Shown piece by piece: positions 33,963 to 42,218 of a stretch of 64,000 nucleotides of DNA. How positions within the stretch are numbered: position 1 is the first letter of the stretch; every line of letters begins with the position of its first letter. The notes under the pieces were generated by a model, which saw nothing but the letters and a program-made list of their open reading frames with translations, ran no database searches and was not told where the DNA came from. A program made the position numbers and the translations under genes. The DNA comes from Candidatus Avimonas caecicola. Lineage in GTDB: Bacteria; Bacillota; Clostridia; Oscillospirales; Acutalibacteraceae. The DNA lies in assembly GCA_904419875.1 (NCBI GenBank), contig CAJFTG010000008.1, positions 1 through 64,000 on the forward strand, written 5' to 3'.

Positions 33963-36434
33963 ATGGAAATCAAGAAAAGAACGGCCCGCGCGGCGGTTAT
34001 GCCGCTTCTTGCCCTTCGCGGCCTGGTTATTTTCCCGGAAATGATCCTGCATTTTGACGTGGGAAGGAAAAAATCCATCCAGGCGCTCAACGAGGCGATG
34101 GCGGGCGACCAGCAGATCTTTCTGGTCACGCAGAAAGATATCCGCGACGACGAGCCGGAGATCGAGGCGCTGTATCCGGTCGGCGTGGTGGCCAGGGTCC
34201 GTCAGGTTCTCCGGCTTTCCGGGGATAACGTGCGGGTGCTGGTGGAAGGGCTTTACCGCGCCCGTCTGGACAGCCTGACGCAGACCGAGCCCTTTTATTC
34301 GGCCTGCATCAGGGAATGCCTGGAGCGCCGGACGACCGGCAGCCTGAGGGTTCAGGCCCTTCTTCGGGAATGCCGTCTGGTTTTTGAGCAGTATGCGGCC
34401 CTGGTGCAGAAAATCCCGCCGGATGTTTTGATGGGGGTCGCCTCCGCCGAAAACGTGGGATACCTGGCGGATTACATTGCCTCCAATATCCAGCTCACCA
34501 CCGAGGAAAAGCAGCAGATTCTGGAGACGGTCAATCCCGAAAGCCGCATGGAAAACCTGATGCTGATTCTGGCCCGGGAATGCTCCATCCTTTCGCTGGA
34601 GCAGGACATTCAGGAAAAAGTGCGCCAGCAGATCGACCGGAACCAGAAGGAATACTATCTGCGGGAGCAGCTCAAGGCGATTACTCAGGAGCTGGGCGAG
34701 GGAGACAACCCGCAGGATGAGGCAGAAGAGTATCGGACAAAGGTAAAGTCTTTGAACTTGACAGGAGAGGCGGAGGAAAAGCTGCTTTCCGAATGCGAAA
34801 AGCTGTCGAAGATGCCGCCGGGTTCCCATGAGGCCACGGTGGTGCGCGGTTATCTGGATACCTGCCTCGCCATGCCCTGGAATACATACACCAAGGACAA
34901 TCTCGATTTGCAGGCTGCGGCGCGGGTGCTCGACCGGGATCACTATGGAATGCAGAAGGTGAAGGAACGCATACTGGAAACCCTGGCTGTGCGCAAAATG
35001 GCGCCGGATATCCGGGGGCAAGTGCTTTGCCTTGCCGGGCCTCCCGGCGTGGGAAAAACCTCGGTGGCCAGATCGATCGCCGCGGCGATGGGACGGAAAT
35101 ATGTCCGTGTATCGCTCGGCGGCGTCCGGGACGAGGCGGATATCCGCGGCCACCGGAAAACCTACATCGGAGCGATGCCCGGTCGTATCATGAACGCCAT
35201 CCGTCAGGCGGGGACGGCCAATCCGCTGGTCCTGCTGGACGAAATCGACAAAATGGGGAACGACTTCCGCGGGGACCCGTCCTCCGCGATGCTGGAGGTT
35301 CTGGATGTCGAGCAGAATGCGGGCTTCCGGGACCATTATCTGGAAATCCCTTTTGATTTGTCCCATGTGCTCTTTATCACCACCGCCAACGACGTGTCGG
35401 CCATCCCCGCTCCGTTATACGACCGCATGGAGGTGATTTCCCTTCCCAGCTATACGGCGGAAGAAAAGTTTCACATTGCCAGGGAGCATTTGCTGAAAAA
35501 GCAGGCGAAACGACACGGGCTCAACCTGCGGCAGCTCCGGATGACCGATGAGGCGCTGCGGGCGGTAATCCGCGGCTATACCAGGGAGGCCGGCGTGCGC
35601 GGCCTGGAGCGGTGCCTGGCGCAGCTCTGCCGGAAGAGCGCCCGCCGTCTGGCGGAGGACGGGGTGAAATCCGTCCGGGTCGGGGAGGAAAATCTGGAGG
35701 AGTTTCTCGGCCCGCGCCGGTACAAGGACGACTCCCTTGACCGGAAGGATGAGGTCGGCGTTGTCAACGGGCTGGCCTGGACGGCGGTCGGCGGTGAAAC
35801 CATGCCGGTGGAGGTGGCGGTCCTGGACGGCTCGGGCAAGATCGAGCTGACCGGCTCGCTGGGCGACGTGATGAAGGAGTCCGCCCGCACGGCGATCAGC
35901 TATGTGCGCAGCCGGGCGGAGGCGCTGCAGATCGACCGGAATTTCTATAAAAATAAGGATATCCATATCCACGTGCCGGAGGGCGCGGTGCCAAAGGACG
36001 GCCCTTCGGCCGGCGTTACCATTGCCACGGCGATGGTCTCGGCGCTGACCGGCATCCCCGTGCGGCACGAGGTGGCGATGACCGGCGAAATCACGCTGCG
36101 GGGCCGCGTTCTTCCAATCGGCGGCCTGCGTGAAAAATCCATGGCGGCATACGTCCACGGGATGAAGACGGTGATTATCCCGCAGGACAACGAGCCGGAT
36201 CTCGCCGAGGTGGACGAGGCGGTCCGCCGGGGCGTGAGCTTTGTTCCGGCCGACCATCTGGACACGGTGCTCCGCCATGCCCTGGTCCGTTCTCCGGGGG
36301 AGCCGGCCGCGACAAAGGGGAAGGAACCGGCGGCGGAAAGCGCGCCGCATTTCATCCCGCCGGCCATGCCGGACGAGGGAACGCCGGCTCCGGAGCTCTG
36401 CCGGGACGGGTTCCGCCCGCCGGCCGTGCAGTAA
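33963..36434 (+). CDS. lon: ATP-dependent protease Lon
   Basis: 823 residues from ATG 33963, chosen because AAAGGGA lies eight bases upstream; ATG 33945 is also in frame. The N-terminal substrate domain begins MPLLALRGLVIFPEM. Walker A is GPPGVGKTSVA (~360) and Walker B is LVLLDEIDKMG (~423). The serine protease site is PKDGPSAG (~680), with the partner Lys in GGLREKSMAA (~724). It degrades misfolded and regulatory proteins. An ~45-residue proline/alanine-rich tail ends the protein. Confidence 0.96.
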   Translation: MEIKKRTARAAVMPLLALRGLVIFPEMILHFDVGRKKSIQALNEAMAGDQQIFLVTQKDIRDDEPEIEALYPVGVVARVRQVLRLSGDNVRVLVEGLYRARLDSLTQTEPFYSACIRECLERRTTGSLRVQALLRECRLVFEQYAALVQKIPPDVLMGVASAENVGYLADYIASNIQLTTEEKQQILETVNPESRMENLMLILARECSILSLEQDIQEKVRQQIDRNQKEYYLREQLKAITQELGEGDNPQDEAEEYRTKVKSLNLTGEAEEKLLSECEKLSKMPPGSHEATVVRGYLDTCLAMPWNTYTKDNLDLQAAARVLDRDHYGMQKVKERILETLAVRKMAPDIRGQVLCLAGPPGVGKTSVARSIAAAMGRKYVRVSLGGVRDEADIRGHRKTYIGAMPGRIMNAIRQAGTANPLVLLDEIDKMGNDFRGDPSSAMLEVLDVEQNAGFRDHYLEIPFDLSHVLFITTANDVSAIPAPLYDRMEVISLPSYTAEEKFHIAREHLLKKQAKRHGLNLRQLRMTDEALRAVIRGYTREAGVRGLERCLAQLCRKSARRLAEDGVKSVRVGEENLEEFLGPRRYKDDSLDRKDEVGVVNGLAWTAVGGETMPVEVAVLDGSGKIELTGSLGDVMKESARTAISYVRSRAEALQIDRNFYKNKDIHIHVPEGAVPKDGPSAGVTIATAMVSALTGIPVRHEVAMTGEITLRGRVLPIGGLREKSMAAYVHGMKTVIIPQDNEPDLAEVDEAVRRGVSFVPADHLDTVLRHALVRSPGEPAATKGKEPAAESAPHFIPPAMPDEGTPAPELCRDGFRPPAVQ

Positions 36435-36446
36435 GGAGGCTGCCGC

Positions 36447-37070
36447 ATGAAAACCGAAACGGCTGTGTTTGAGTCCTCCGCCGGGCTGGCTAGTCAGCTG
36501 AAGCCCTCCACATTGCCGGAGATCGCCTTTTCCGGACGGTCCAACGTGGGGAAGTCCTCCCTCATCAACAAGCTGCTTAACCGCAAGGCGCTGGCGCGGG
36601 TCAGCGCCACCCCGGGAAAGACAGCGACCATCAACTTCTACCGCCTGGAAACGATGCGCCTGGTCGACCTCCCCGGTTACGGCTTCGCACGGGTATCCGA
36701 TGCGGAGCGCCGCCGGTGGGCCGGCCTGATCGAGGGCTATTTCAACGACGAGCGGGATCTCCGCCTGGTGCTGCAGCTGATCGATCTGCGCCACCCGCCA
36801 TCCAGGGACGACTATCAGATGCTCGATTACATGACCGACCGCGGAATCCCTTATCTGATCGTGCTGACCAAGGCGGACAAGCTCAACCGGACAGAGCGGC
36901 GGCGGCGGATGGAGGCGCTGGAAAAAGAGCTGGAGGCTTTCGAAGGCATAAAGGTACTTCCCTTTTCCGCCGTGACGGGGGAGGGCGTGCCGGAGCTGCG
37001 GGATATTCTGGATTTTGTCTCCTCTGAAGAGGAGGCGGCGGAGGCAGACGGGGATACCGCGCCGGAGTGA
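36447..37070 (+). CDS. ysxC: ribosome biogenesis GTPase YsxC/EngB
   Basis: 207 residues from ATG 36447 after TAAGGAGG, 12 bp behind lon as in Bacillus. G1 is GRSNVGKSSLINKLLNRK, G3 is LVDLPGYGFARV, G4 is VLTKADKLNR and G5 is PFSAVTGEG. It is essential for 50S assembly in model Firmicutes. Confidence 0.96.
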   Translation: MKTETAVFESSAGLASQLKPSTLPEIAFSGRSNVGKSSLINKLLNRKALARVSATPGKTATINFYRLETMRLVDLPGYGFARVSDAERRRWAGLIEGYFNDERDLRLVLQLIDLRHPPSRDDYQMLDYMTDRGIPYLIVLTKADKLNRTERRRRMEALEKELEAFEGIKVLPFSAVTGEGVPELRDILDFVSSEEEAAEADGDTAPE

Positions 37071-37111
37071 GAAAAGCGGACAGGGGAAATTTTCAAGGAG
37101 TGAAGCGAAGG

Positions 37112-38410
37112 ATGTTTATTTCCGATTGCCTGGATGTGAACCAGGCGGGGCATTTGACAATCGGCGGCTGCGATACGGTGGAACTGGCGAAAGCCTACGG
37201 CACGCCGCTCTACGTAATGGACGAGGATTGTATCCGCCGGGCCCTGAGAGACTATAAGAAATCGATGGACGAAAACTATGAAAACGGCGGTATGGTGGCC
37301 TATGCCAGCAAAGCCTGCTGTTTTCAGGAGCTGTACCGGATTGTCATGCAGGAGGGCTGCGGGGCCGACGTGGTCTCCGGCGGCGAACTGTACACGGCGA
37401 TGAAGGCGGGTTTCCCGGCGCAGCGTCTGTATTTTCACGGGAACAACAAATCCGGGCAGGAACTGCGTATGGCGCTGGAATACGGCGTAGGCCGGATCGT
37501 GGTGGACAATCTCACCGAACTGTCCCTCCTGTCGGACATTGCCCGGGAAATGGGAAAGACGGCGGCGATTTTCCTGCGGGTCACGCCGGGGATCGACGCG
37601 CATACCCACAGCTTTATCCGCACCGGTCAGATCGATTCCAAATTCGGCCTCACCCTGGAAAACGGGGACGCTCTGCAGGCGGTCCGCCGCGCGCTGGAAA
37701 CGCCCGGCGTGGAACTCAGAGGGCTGCACTGCCACATCGGCTCGCAGATTTTTGATGAGGAGCCCTTTATCCACGCTGCCGAAACCATGCTCGACTTCAT
37801 GGCGCAGATTCGGGACGAAACCGGGACGACCCTGACGGAGCTTAATCTGGGCGGGGGATTCGGTATCCGCTATACCGACCAGGATCATCCCCGGTCCTGC
37901 GGCGAGTATATGAGGCTGGTATCCGGCGCGCTGCACCGGCGGGCGGAGGCCCTGCGGATGCCGGTGCCCTACCTGGTGATCGAGCCGGGGCGTTCGGTAG
38001 TCGCTCCGGCGGGCATCACCCTGTATACCGTCGGCGCCGTAAAGGAAATCCCGGGCGTGCGCACCTATGTCAGCGTTGACGGCGGAATGCCGGACAACCC
38101 GCGGTATGCCCTGTATCAGGCGCCGTATACGGCGGTGGCGGCCAATAAGGCGTCCCTGCCGGCCGACCGCCTCTATACGATTTCCGGCCGCTGCTGCGAA
38201 AGCGGCGACCTGATTCAGGAAAATACGCCTTTGCAGGAATGCGGGCCCGGGGACATTCTGGCGGTGCTGGCGACCGGCGCGTACAATTACTCCATGTCCT
38301 CCAATTACAACCGCCTGCCGCGGCCGGCGGTGGTGATGGTGCGGGGCGGCGAAGCCCGTATTGCCGTCAGAGCGGAAACCTATGAGGATCTCAACCGCAA
38401 CGATCTGTAG
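37112..38410 (+). CDS. lysA: diaminopimelate decarboxylase
   Basis: 432 residues from ATG 37112; AAGGAG is 11 bases upstream, and the longer frame overlaps ysxC. Type III PLP-fold motifs are present: AYASKACCFQELYR with the Schiff-base Lys, LHCHIGSQIFD, LNLGGGFGIRY, VIEPGRSVVAPAG, and GRCCESGDLI with the active-site Cys. It forms lysine by decarboxylating meso-diaminopimelate, the last step of lysine synthesis. No lysine riboswitch was seen. Confidence 0.96.
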   Translation: MFISDCLDVNQAGHLTIGGCDTVELAKAYGTPLYVMDEDCIRRALRDYKKSMDENYENGGMVAYASKACCFQELYRIVMQEGCGADVVSGGELYTAMKAGFPAQRLYFHGNNKSGQELRMALEYGVGRIVVDNLTELSLLSDIAREMGKTAAIFLRVTPGIDAHTHSFIRTGQIDSKFGLTLENGDALQAVRRALETPGVELRGLHCHIGSQIFDEEPFIHAAETMLDFMAQIRDETGTTLTELNLGGGFGIRYTDQDHPRSCGEYMRLVSGALHRRAEALRMPVPYLVIEPGRSVVAPAGITLYTVGAVKEIPGVRTYVSVDGGMPDNPRYALYQAPYTAVAANKASLPADRLYTISGRCCESGDLIQENTPLQECGPGDILAVLATGAYNYSMSSNYNRLPRPAVVMVRGGEARIAVRAETYEDLNRNDL

Positions 38411-38453
38411 TTCCGGCGGGCCTTCAATCCTCCGGTGCCTTCCACGATTCCGT

Positions 38454-38503
38454 ACCCCGATGCCCGGATGCCCGGATACCCGGATACCCTGATGCCCCGA
38501 TGC
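38454..38503 (+). repeat. tandem repeat of ~9-10-nt CCCGGAT(A/G) units
   Basis: Six or so imperfect copies of a GATGCCCG/GATACCCG unit follow the lysA gene. They look like slippage-generated repeats. Short frames across them translate to proline/aspartate repeats and are not credible genes. Confidence 0.7.
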
Positions 38504-38749
38504 TCCGGCGGGAAAGCGGGGAGCGCTTTCGCCTGCGTTCCCTTTCCCGCGGTATGGGTCCTGCGGGGTGAGAAGGGGGATGGGGGCGGGCTCGGCGCCT
38601 GCGCGGTTCCTGCCGGTCTTTTTTCAAGAATCCTGTGTCGAATCAATCACACATCCTGCTTCAATAAAGCGGTTAAACCAACAAAAAGGGGATGGAACAA
38701 CCTTAATAAAAGCTTAATGAGGGCGTCACCGTTTGTTCCGTTCCGTATA

Positions 38750-38778
38750 TTGACAGGCCGCGGCGGATTTTTTATACT
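38750..38778 (+). promoter_or_regulatory. strong promoter upstream of the TM2 gene
   Basis: TTGACA (38750-38755), a 17-bp spacer and TATACT (38773-38778), immediately followed by AAGGAGG. Confidence 0.8.
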
Positions 38779-39074
38779 GAAGGAGGAAAAATCGCCGTTC
38801 TTTTGGAGGGAGAGGGCCGCGGCTTTTCGCGGCAAAGGCACCCGCCGCGTTCCTCATCGCCCGGGAGGGGACGGCGGCTTCGCAGACCTGCCGGGCGCCC
38901 GCTTTCCGCACGGAAAGCGCCTTTGGCCCTGCCGGCAGGCCGGCTCCGGACCGGGGCCGCGGCGGGAAGGCGGGGCCGGCGCCCGCCCGGCAAAAGAACA
39001 CCCCAACGGCGGTTCCCGCCGCCGGCCGGCGTACCGGGTGTACGCCTGTGTGAATGAGAAAGGGAGACGCTCCT

Positions 39075-39641
39075 ATGCCGAAAATCCTCTGTACACGCTG
39101 CGGGGCGAGTATTGACGATACGTCGAAATTCTGCCAGAACTGCGGGGCTCCCGTCGCTCCCGCGCCTTCGGCACAGGCGGCTCCGCCGCAGCAACAGCCG
39201 CCGGGGCCTCAGCCTCAGCAGCCTCCTCCGTCTGCCGGGCCGTCCTCCTCCGCTTCCTCTGCCCCTTACTCCACCCCTTACACCTATCCGTATGGTCAAC
39301 AGACGTATGGCCAGCCGCCTTATGCGGGCAATCCCGCCTATCCGCCGTATCAGTCCCCCTATCAGGGGACGCCGTATGGCCAGCCGGGGACGGTTGTCCC
39401 GCCCGGCTATCAGCCGCGCAACCGGATTGCGGCCGGGCTTCTCGCCATTCTGGTCGGGTGCCTGGGGGTGCATAATTTCTATCTCGGCTTTACCGGCCGG
39501 GCGCTCGCGCAGCTGCTGATGACGATTTTGAGCTGTGGTATTCTTGCCGTCGTCAGCCAGATTTGGGCGATTGTGGAGGGGATTCAGATCCTGACAGGCC
39601 ATATGGTCTGCGACGCCCGCGGTGTGCCGATGGTCACCTGA
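39075..39641 (+). CDS. zinc-ribbon/TM2 domain membrane protein
   Basis: 188 residues from ATG 39075 with AAAGGGAG upstream. Residues 1-27 are a zinc ribbon (CTRCGASIDDTSKFCQNCG). A proline/glutamine/tyrosine-rich linker (~28-118) carries repeats of YGQP and YPPYQ. The C-terminal TM2 domain has two membrane helices (RIAAGLLAILVGCLGVHNFYLG, then LMTILSCGILAVVSQIWAIVEG). The architecture is common in Clostridia; the function is unknown. Confidence 0.88.
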   Translation: MPKILCTRCGASIDDTSKFCQNCGAPVAPAPSAQAAPPQQQPPGPQPQQPPPSAGPSSSASSAPYSTPYTYPYGQQTYGQPPYAGNPAYPPYQSPYQGTPYGQPGTVVPPGYQPRNRIAAGLLAILVGCLGVHNFYLGFTGRALAQLLMTILSCGILAVVSQIWAIVEGIQILTGHMVCDARGVPMVT

Positions 39642-39670
39642 CGTAAGGTTAAGACACCCTGATTTCCGCC

Positions 39671-39706
39671 ATGCGGCTTCCGGGCTTTCCGGGAGCCGCA
39701 TTTTCC
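39671..39706 (+). terminator. intrinsic terminator after the TM2 gene
   Basis: ATGCGGCT...AGCCGCAT stem with inner CCGG/CCGG pairing, followed by TTTT. Confidence 0.8.
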
Positions 39707-39963
39707 ATGCGCGAAGGCTTGCCTGGGGCGGGCTTGACCGCGAAGCTGAAATATGACAACCCGATGGGCATAACCTTCCTCATGGAAGGCGGATTTGACC
39801 CGTTTGCGGGCTGTCGTGCGCGTAACGAACGTTTACGGCCGTGACGAACAGACGAACGCGTATCTTTGATGGCCCAGGGCCCATACAAACCACCGGTTCG
39901 ATCGGTTTTTTCGATCCATTGCTCCATTGGCTCATTGGTTCATCGGTCCCCTGGTTTTGACTG
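39707..39963. other. intergenic region with a 45-codon orphan frame
   Basis: ATG 39707 to TGA 39844 encodes a 45-residue frame (...KLKYDNPMGITFLMEGGFDP...). Its composition is plausible, but it has no ribosome binding site because it starts inside the terminator tail. The remainder contains CATTGG-rich simple sequence (39915-39945). No gene is firmly supported. Confidence 0.35.
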
Positions 39964-40001
39964 AAAAAAAGCGGACAGGCATGGCGGCCTGTCCGCTTTT
40001 T
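39964..40001 (+). terminator. bidirectional hairpin upstream of spoIIIAA
   Basis: GCGGACAGGC/GCCTGTCCGC stem flanked by seven A and five T. It insulates the spoIIIA operon from upstream transcription. Confidence 0.85.
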
Positions 40002-40063
40002 CTATGCCGGGGGTTCTACTTGTCCGGCCGGCCACATATCCATTAAGCGAGGTGAGGACAGGC

Positions 40064-41143
40064 ATGTGCAGGGAAACGGAGAATGTGACCGCAGGCGGAT
40101 GGCGGACAAGCGGGACGACGGCGGATACGGCCGATGGCTTTGCCAAGGCGGCCGCCTATCTGCCGGCCGGCTTGCGGAGCGCCCTTTTCCGCCTGCCGGT
40201 ATCCCTGACGGAACGCGTGCAGGAAATCCGCCTGCGGGCCGGCGGGCCGCTTGTCCTTTCCGCTCCGGATGGGGAATGGGTGCTGGACGCGGAGGGCGAA
40301 GCGGCGCTGCGTCCCCGTCGTCCGCCGCTGCTCTGCACCCGGGCGCAGCTGGAGGAATGCTTCCTGCGGCTGTGCAATTACGCGGTGCATACCCACCAGC
40401 AGGAGCTCTGCCACGGTTTTGTCACCACAGCCGACGGCTGCCGCGCCGGGATCGCCGGTTCCGCGGTGCGGGAGGGGGAACGGGTGGTTTCCGTGCGCCA
40501 GATCACTTCCATCTGTCTGCGGGTGGCCCGGCGGCACGACGGCTGCGCCGGAGAGCTGTACCAGCGGATTGCACAGCGGGGCCGGATTTGCTCCCAGCTG
40601 ATCTGCGGGGAGCCTTCCAGCGGGAAAAGCAGCCTTCTCCGGGACCTGGCCCGTCAGCTCGCCGAAGGCGGGGACGGGAACGGCAGACGCTGGCGTGTGG
40701 CGGTGGCGGACGAACGGGGAGAGCTTTCCGGCAGCGGGGGGCTGACCGGCTGCGACATCCTCCGCGGGTATCCGAAGGCGGAGGGGATCCAGCAGGCGGT
40801 CCGCTGCCTGGCGCCGGACGTGGTCATATTCGACGAGCTTGGCACCCTGGAAGAAACGCAGGCCGTATTGGAGGGGCTCCATTCCGGCGTGGCGGCCGTC
40901 ACGACGGCCCACTGCCGGGAGGAAACCGCCCTTCTGCGCCGTCCGCAGCTTCGTGCGGCGCTGGTTTCCGGTGCGTTTGACGAGGTGGTTTTTCTGGAGG
41001 GAAGACAAAAGCCGGGACATGTTGCCCGGGTGATGGAAGCGGGGGATTTGCTTGCTCAAGGGGCTGGGGCTGCTGCTGATTGTGCTGGCCGGAATCGGGG
41101 GAGGGACGGCGGCTTGTCTGGAACTGAACCGGAGGGCCGCTAG
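40064..41143 (+). CDS. spoIIIAA: stage III sporulation protein AA (secretion ATPase)
   Basis: 359 residues from ATG 40064 (AGGTGAGGA upstream). Walker A is GEPSSGKSSLLRDLAR (~181) and Walker B is VVIFDELG, typical of the SpoIIIAA ATPase that energises the mother-cell-to-forespore channel. The C-terminal ~30 residues (AQGAGAAADCAGRNRG...) look unlike the family. They are read through the start of spoIIIAB, giving a 92-base overlap. First gene of the eight-gene spoIIIA operon; expression in the mother cell is expected, but I could not identify a clear sigma-E promoter. Confidence 0.93.
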   Translation: MCRETENVTAGGWRTSGTTADTADGFAKAAAYLPAGLRSALFRLPVSLTERVQEIRLRAGGPLVLSAPDGEWVLDAEGEAALRPRRPPLLCTRAQLEECFLRLCNYAVHTHQQELCHGFVTTADGCRAGIAGSAVREGERVVSVRQITSICLRVARRHDGCAGELYQRIAQRGRICSQLICGEPSSGKSSLLRDLARQLAEGGDGNGRRWRVAVADERGELSGSGGLTGCDILRGYPKAEGIQQAVRCLAPDVVIFDELGTLEETQAVLEGLHSGVAAVTTAHCREETALLRRPQLRAALVSGAFDEVVFLEGRQKPGHVARVMEAGDLLAQGAGAAADCAGRNRGRDGGLSGTEPEGR

Positions 41144-41561
41144 TTTGGAGGCTGCCCGCCGTCTGATCGCCTGGATGGCGGCCCGTCTGCGGTATACGGC
41201 GGCCCCCATCCAGGAAATCGCCGCCGAAGCGGCGGGGGAACCGGAATTCGCCCGGCTCGGCTTCCTCGGGGAAGCCGCTTCCGCCATGCGGGAGGGGGAG
41301 AGTCCCGCGCGTGCCTGGGAAAAGGCGGTTTCCGCTTTTCAGGCCGGCGGGCTGCGGGCGGAGGACAAGAGCCTGCTGAAGAATTTCGGGCGGGGGCTGG
41401 GGCGCAGCGACCTGGAGGGGCAGCTCTCCCACTGCGAAGCCTTCGAGGAGCTGTTGTCCGGCTGCGCGGCATCCGCCCGGACCGAGGCCGGCGCCAAGGG
41501 AAAGCTGTATATCACGCTCGGCGTCGCCGGCGGGCTTTGCGCGGCGCTGCTGCTTCTGTAA
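41052..41561 (+). CDS. spoIIIAB: stage III sporulation protein AB
   Basis: 169 residues. The start is taken as TTG 41052, the codon giving the expected N-terminal membrane helix (LGLLLIVLAGIGGGTAACLEL). No ATG serves this region, and the gene overlaps spoIIIAA by 92 bases. A cytoplasmic helical domain and a C-terminal helix (LYITLGVAGGLCAALLLL) resemble GspF-like SpoIIIAB proteins. It is a membrane component of the SpoIIIA complex. Confidence 0.88.
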   Translation: MLKGLGLLLIVLAGIGGGTAACLELNRRAASLEAARRLIAWMAARLRYTAAPIQEIAAEAAGEPEFARLGFLGEAASAMREGESPARAWEKAVSAFQAGGLRAEDKSLLKNFGRGLGRSDLEGQLSHCEAFEELLSGCAASARTEAGAKGKLYITLGVAGGLCAALLLL

Positions 41562-41618
41562 AACCGGAGGACGGTTCCGGGATGGTAAGGGCCGGGAACG
41601 GGAAAGGATGGAATTTTC

Positions 41619-41813
41619 ATGGATGTGGATCTGATTTTTAAAATTGCCGCCATCGGGATTATCGTGGCGGTGCTCAACCAGCTTCTGATCCGGTCCGGGC
41701 GGGAGGAACAGGCGATGCTGACCACGCTGGCCGGCCTGATTGTGGTGCTTTCCATGATCGTCGGGGAAATCAGCGACCTGTTCGATACGGTCAAGTCGGT
41801 TTTCGGGTTATAG
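41619..41813 (+). CDS. spoIIIAC: stage III sporulation protein AC
   Basis: 64 residues from ATG 41619, with GGAAAGG upstream. Two membrane helices are present (IFKIAAIGIIVAVLNQLLI and LTTLAGLIVVLSMIVG). The size, sequence and position after spoIIIAB are diagnostic of this small channel component. Confidence 0.95.
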   Translation: MDVDLIFKIAAIGIIVAVLNQLLIRSGREEQAMLTTLAGLIVVLSMIVGEISDLFDTVKSVFGL

Positions 41814-41816
41814 GCC

Positions 41817-42218
41817 ATGAGTATGGTTGCCGTATTGGGGATCACGGTGGTGGCGGCTTTTCTGGCCGTTCTTCTGCGCCGGTATCACCCGGAATATTCC
41901 ATGGCCGTGGGCCTGATTACCGGGATCCTTGTCCTGGTTCTGCTCCTCACCCAGATTGCGCCGGTAGTCAGCCGGCTGAAAACGCTGCTGGACTCCTCTT
42001 CTCTCCCGGAAGAATACGGCCTGGTGCTGTTCAAAGCGCTGGGAATCTGCCTGCTGTCCCAGCTGGCGGCCGACGCCTGCCGGGACGCCGGGGAGAACGC
42101 CATGGCGGAAAAGGCCGAGCTGGCGGGAAAGGTTTTCCTTCTCCTGCTCGCCCTGCCGCTTTTCGAAAAAATTGCGGAGCTGGCCCTCCAGCTGCTTGAG
42201 GGAGGGATCTTTTCGTGA
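41817..42218 (+). CDS. spoIIIAD: stage III sporulation protein AD
   Basis: 133 residues from ATG 41817, three bases after spoIIIAC. Four hydrophobic stretches are visible, beginning MSMVAVLGITVVAAFLAVLL and ending KVFLLLLALPLFEKIAELAL. It is a membrane component of the SpoIIIA complex. The GTGA junction couples it to spoIIIAE. Confidence 0.94.
   Translation: MSMVAVLGITVVAAFLAVLLRRYHPEYSMAVGLITGILVLVLLLTQIAPVVSRLKTLLDSSSLPEEYGLVLFKALGICLLSQLAADACRDAGENAMAEKAELAGKVFLLLLALPLFEKIAELALQLLEGGIFS

Larger units (their letters stand above)
38411..39074. other. long region between lysA and the TM2 gene
   Basis: Its first 100 bp include tandem ATGCCCGG-type units (38454-38503). A strong promoter lies at 38750-38778. 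Between that promoter and the next start codon are about 295 nt of GC-rich sequence with no supported gene, although AAGGAGG at 38780-38786 looks like a ribosome binding site with no start codon at the right distance. Confidence 0.55.

Noticed and set aside
32487-35366. 959-codon minus-strand open frame opposite clpX and lon
   Set aside because: Antisense to two clearly functional genes, His/Arg/Gln-rich translation and no ribosome binding site.
37071-37111. Lysine riboswitch before lysA
   Set aside because: The gap to ysxC is only about 40 bp, far too short for the element.
38454-38503. Possible CRISPR-like repeat array
   Set aside because: Units are ~9-10 nt, contiguous and imperfect, with no spacers or cas genes.
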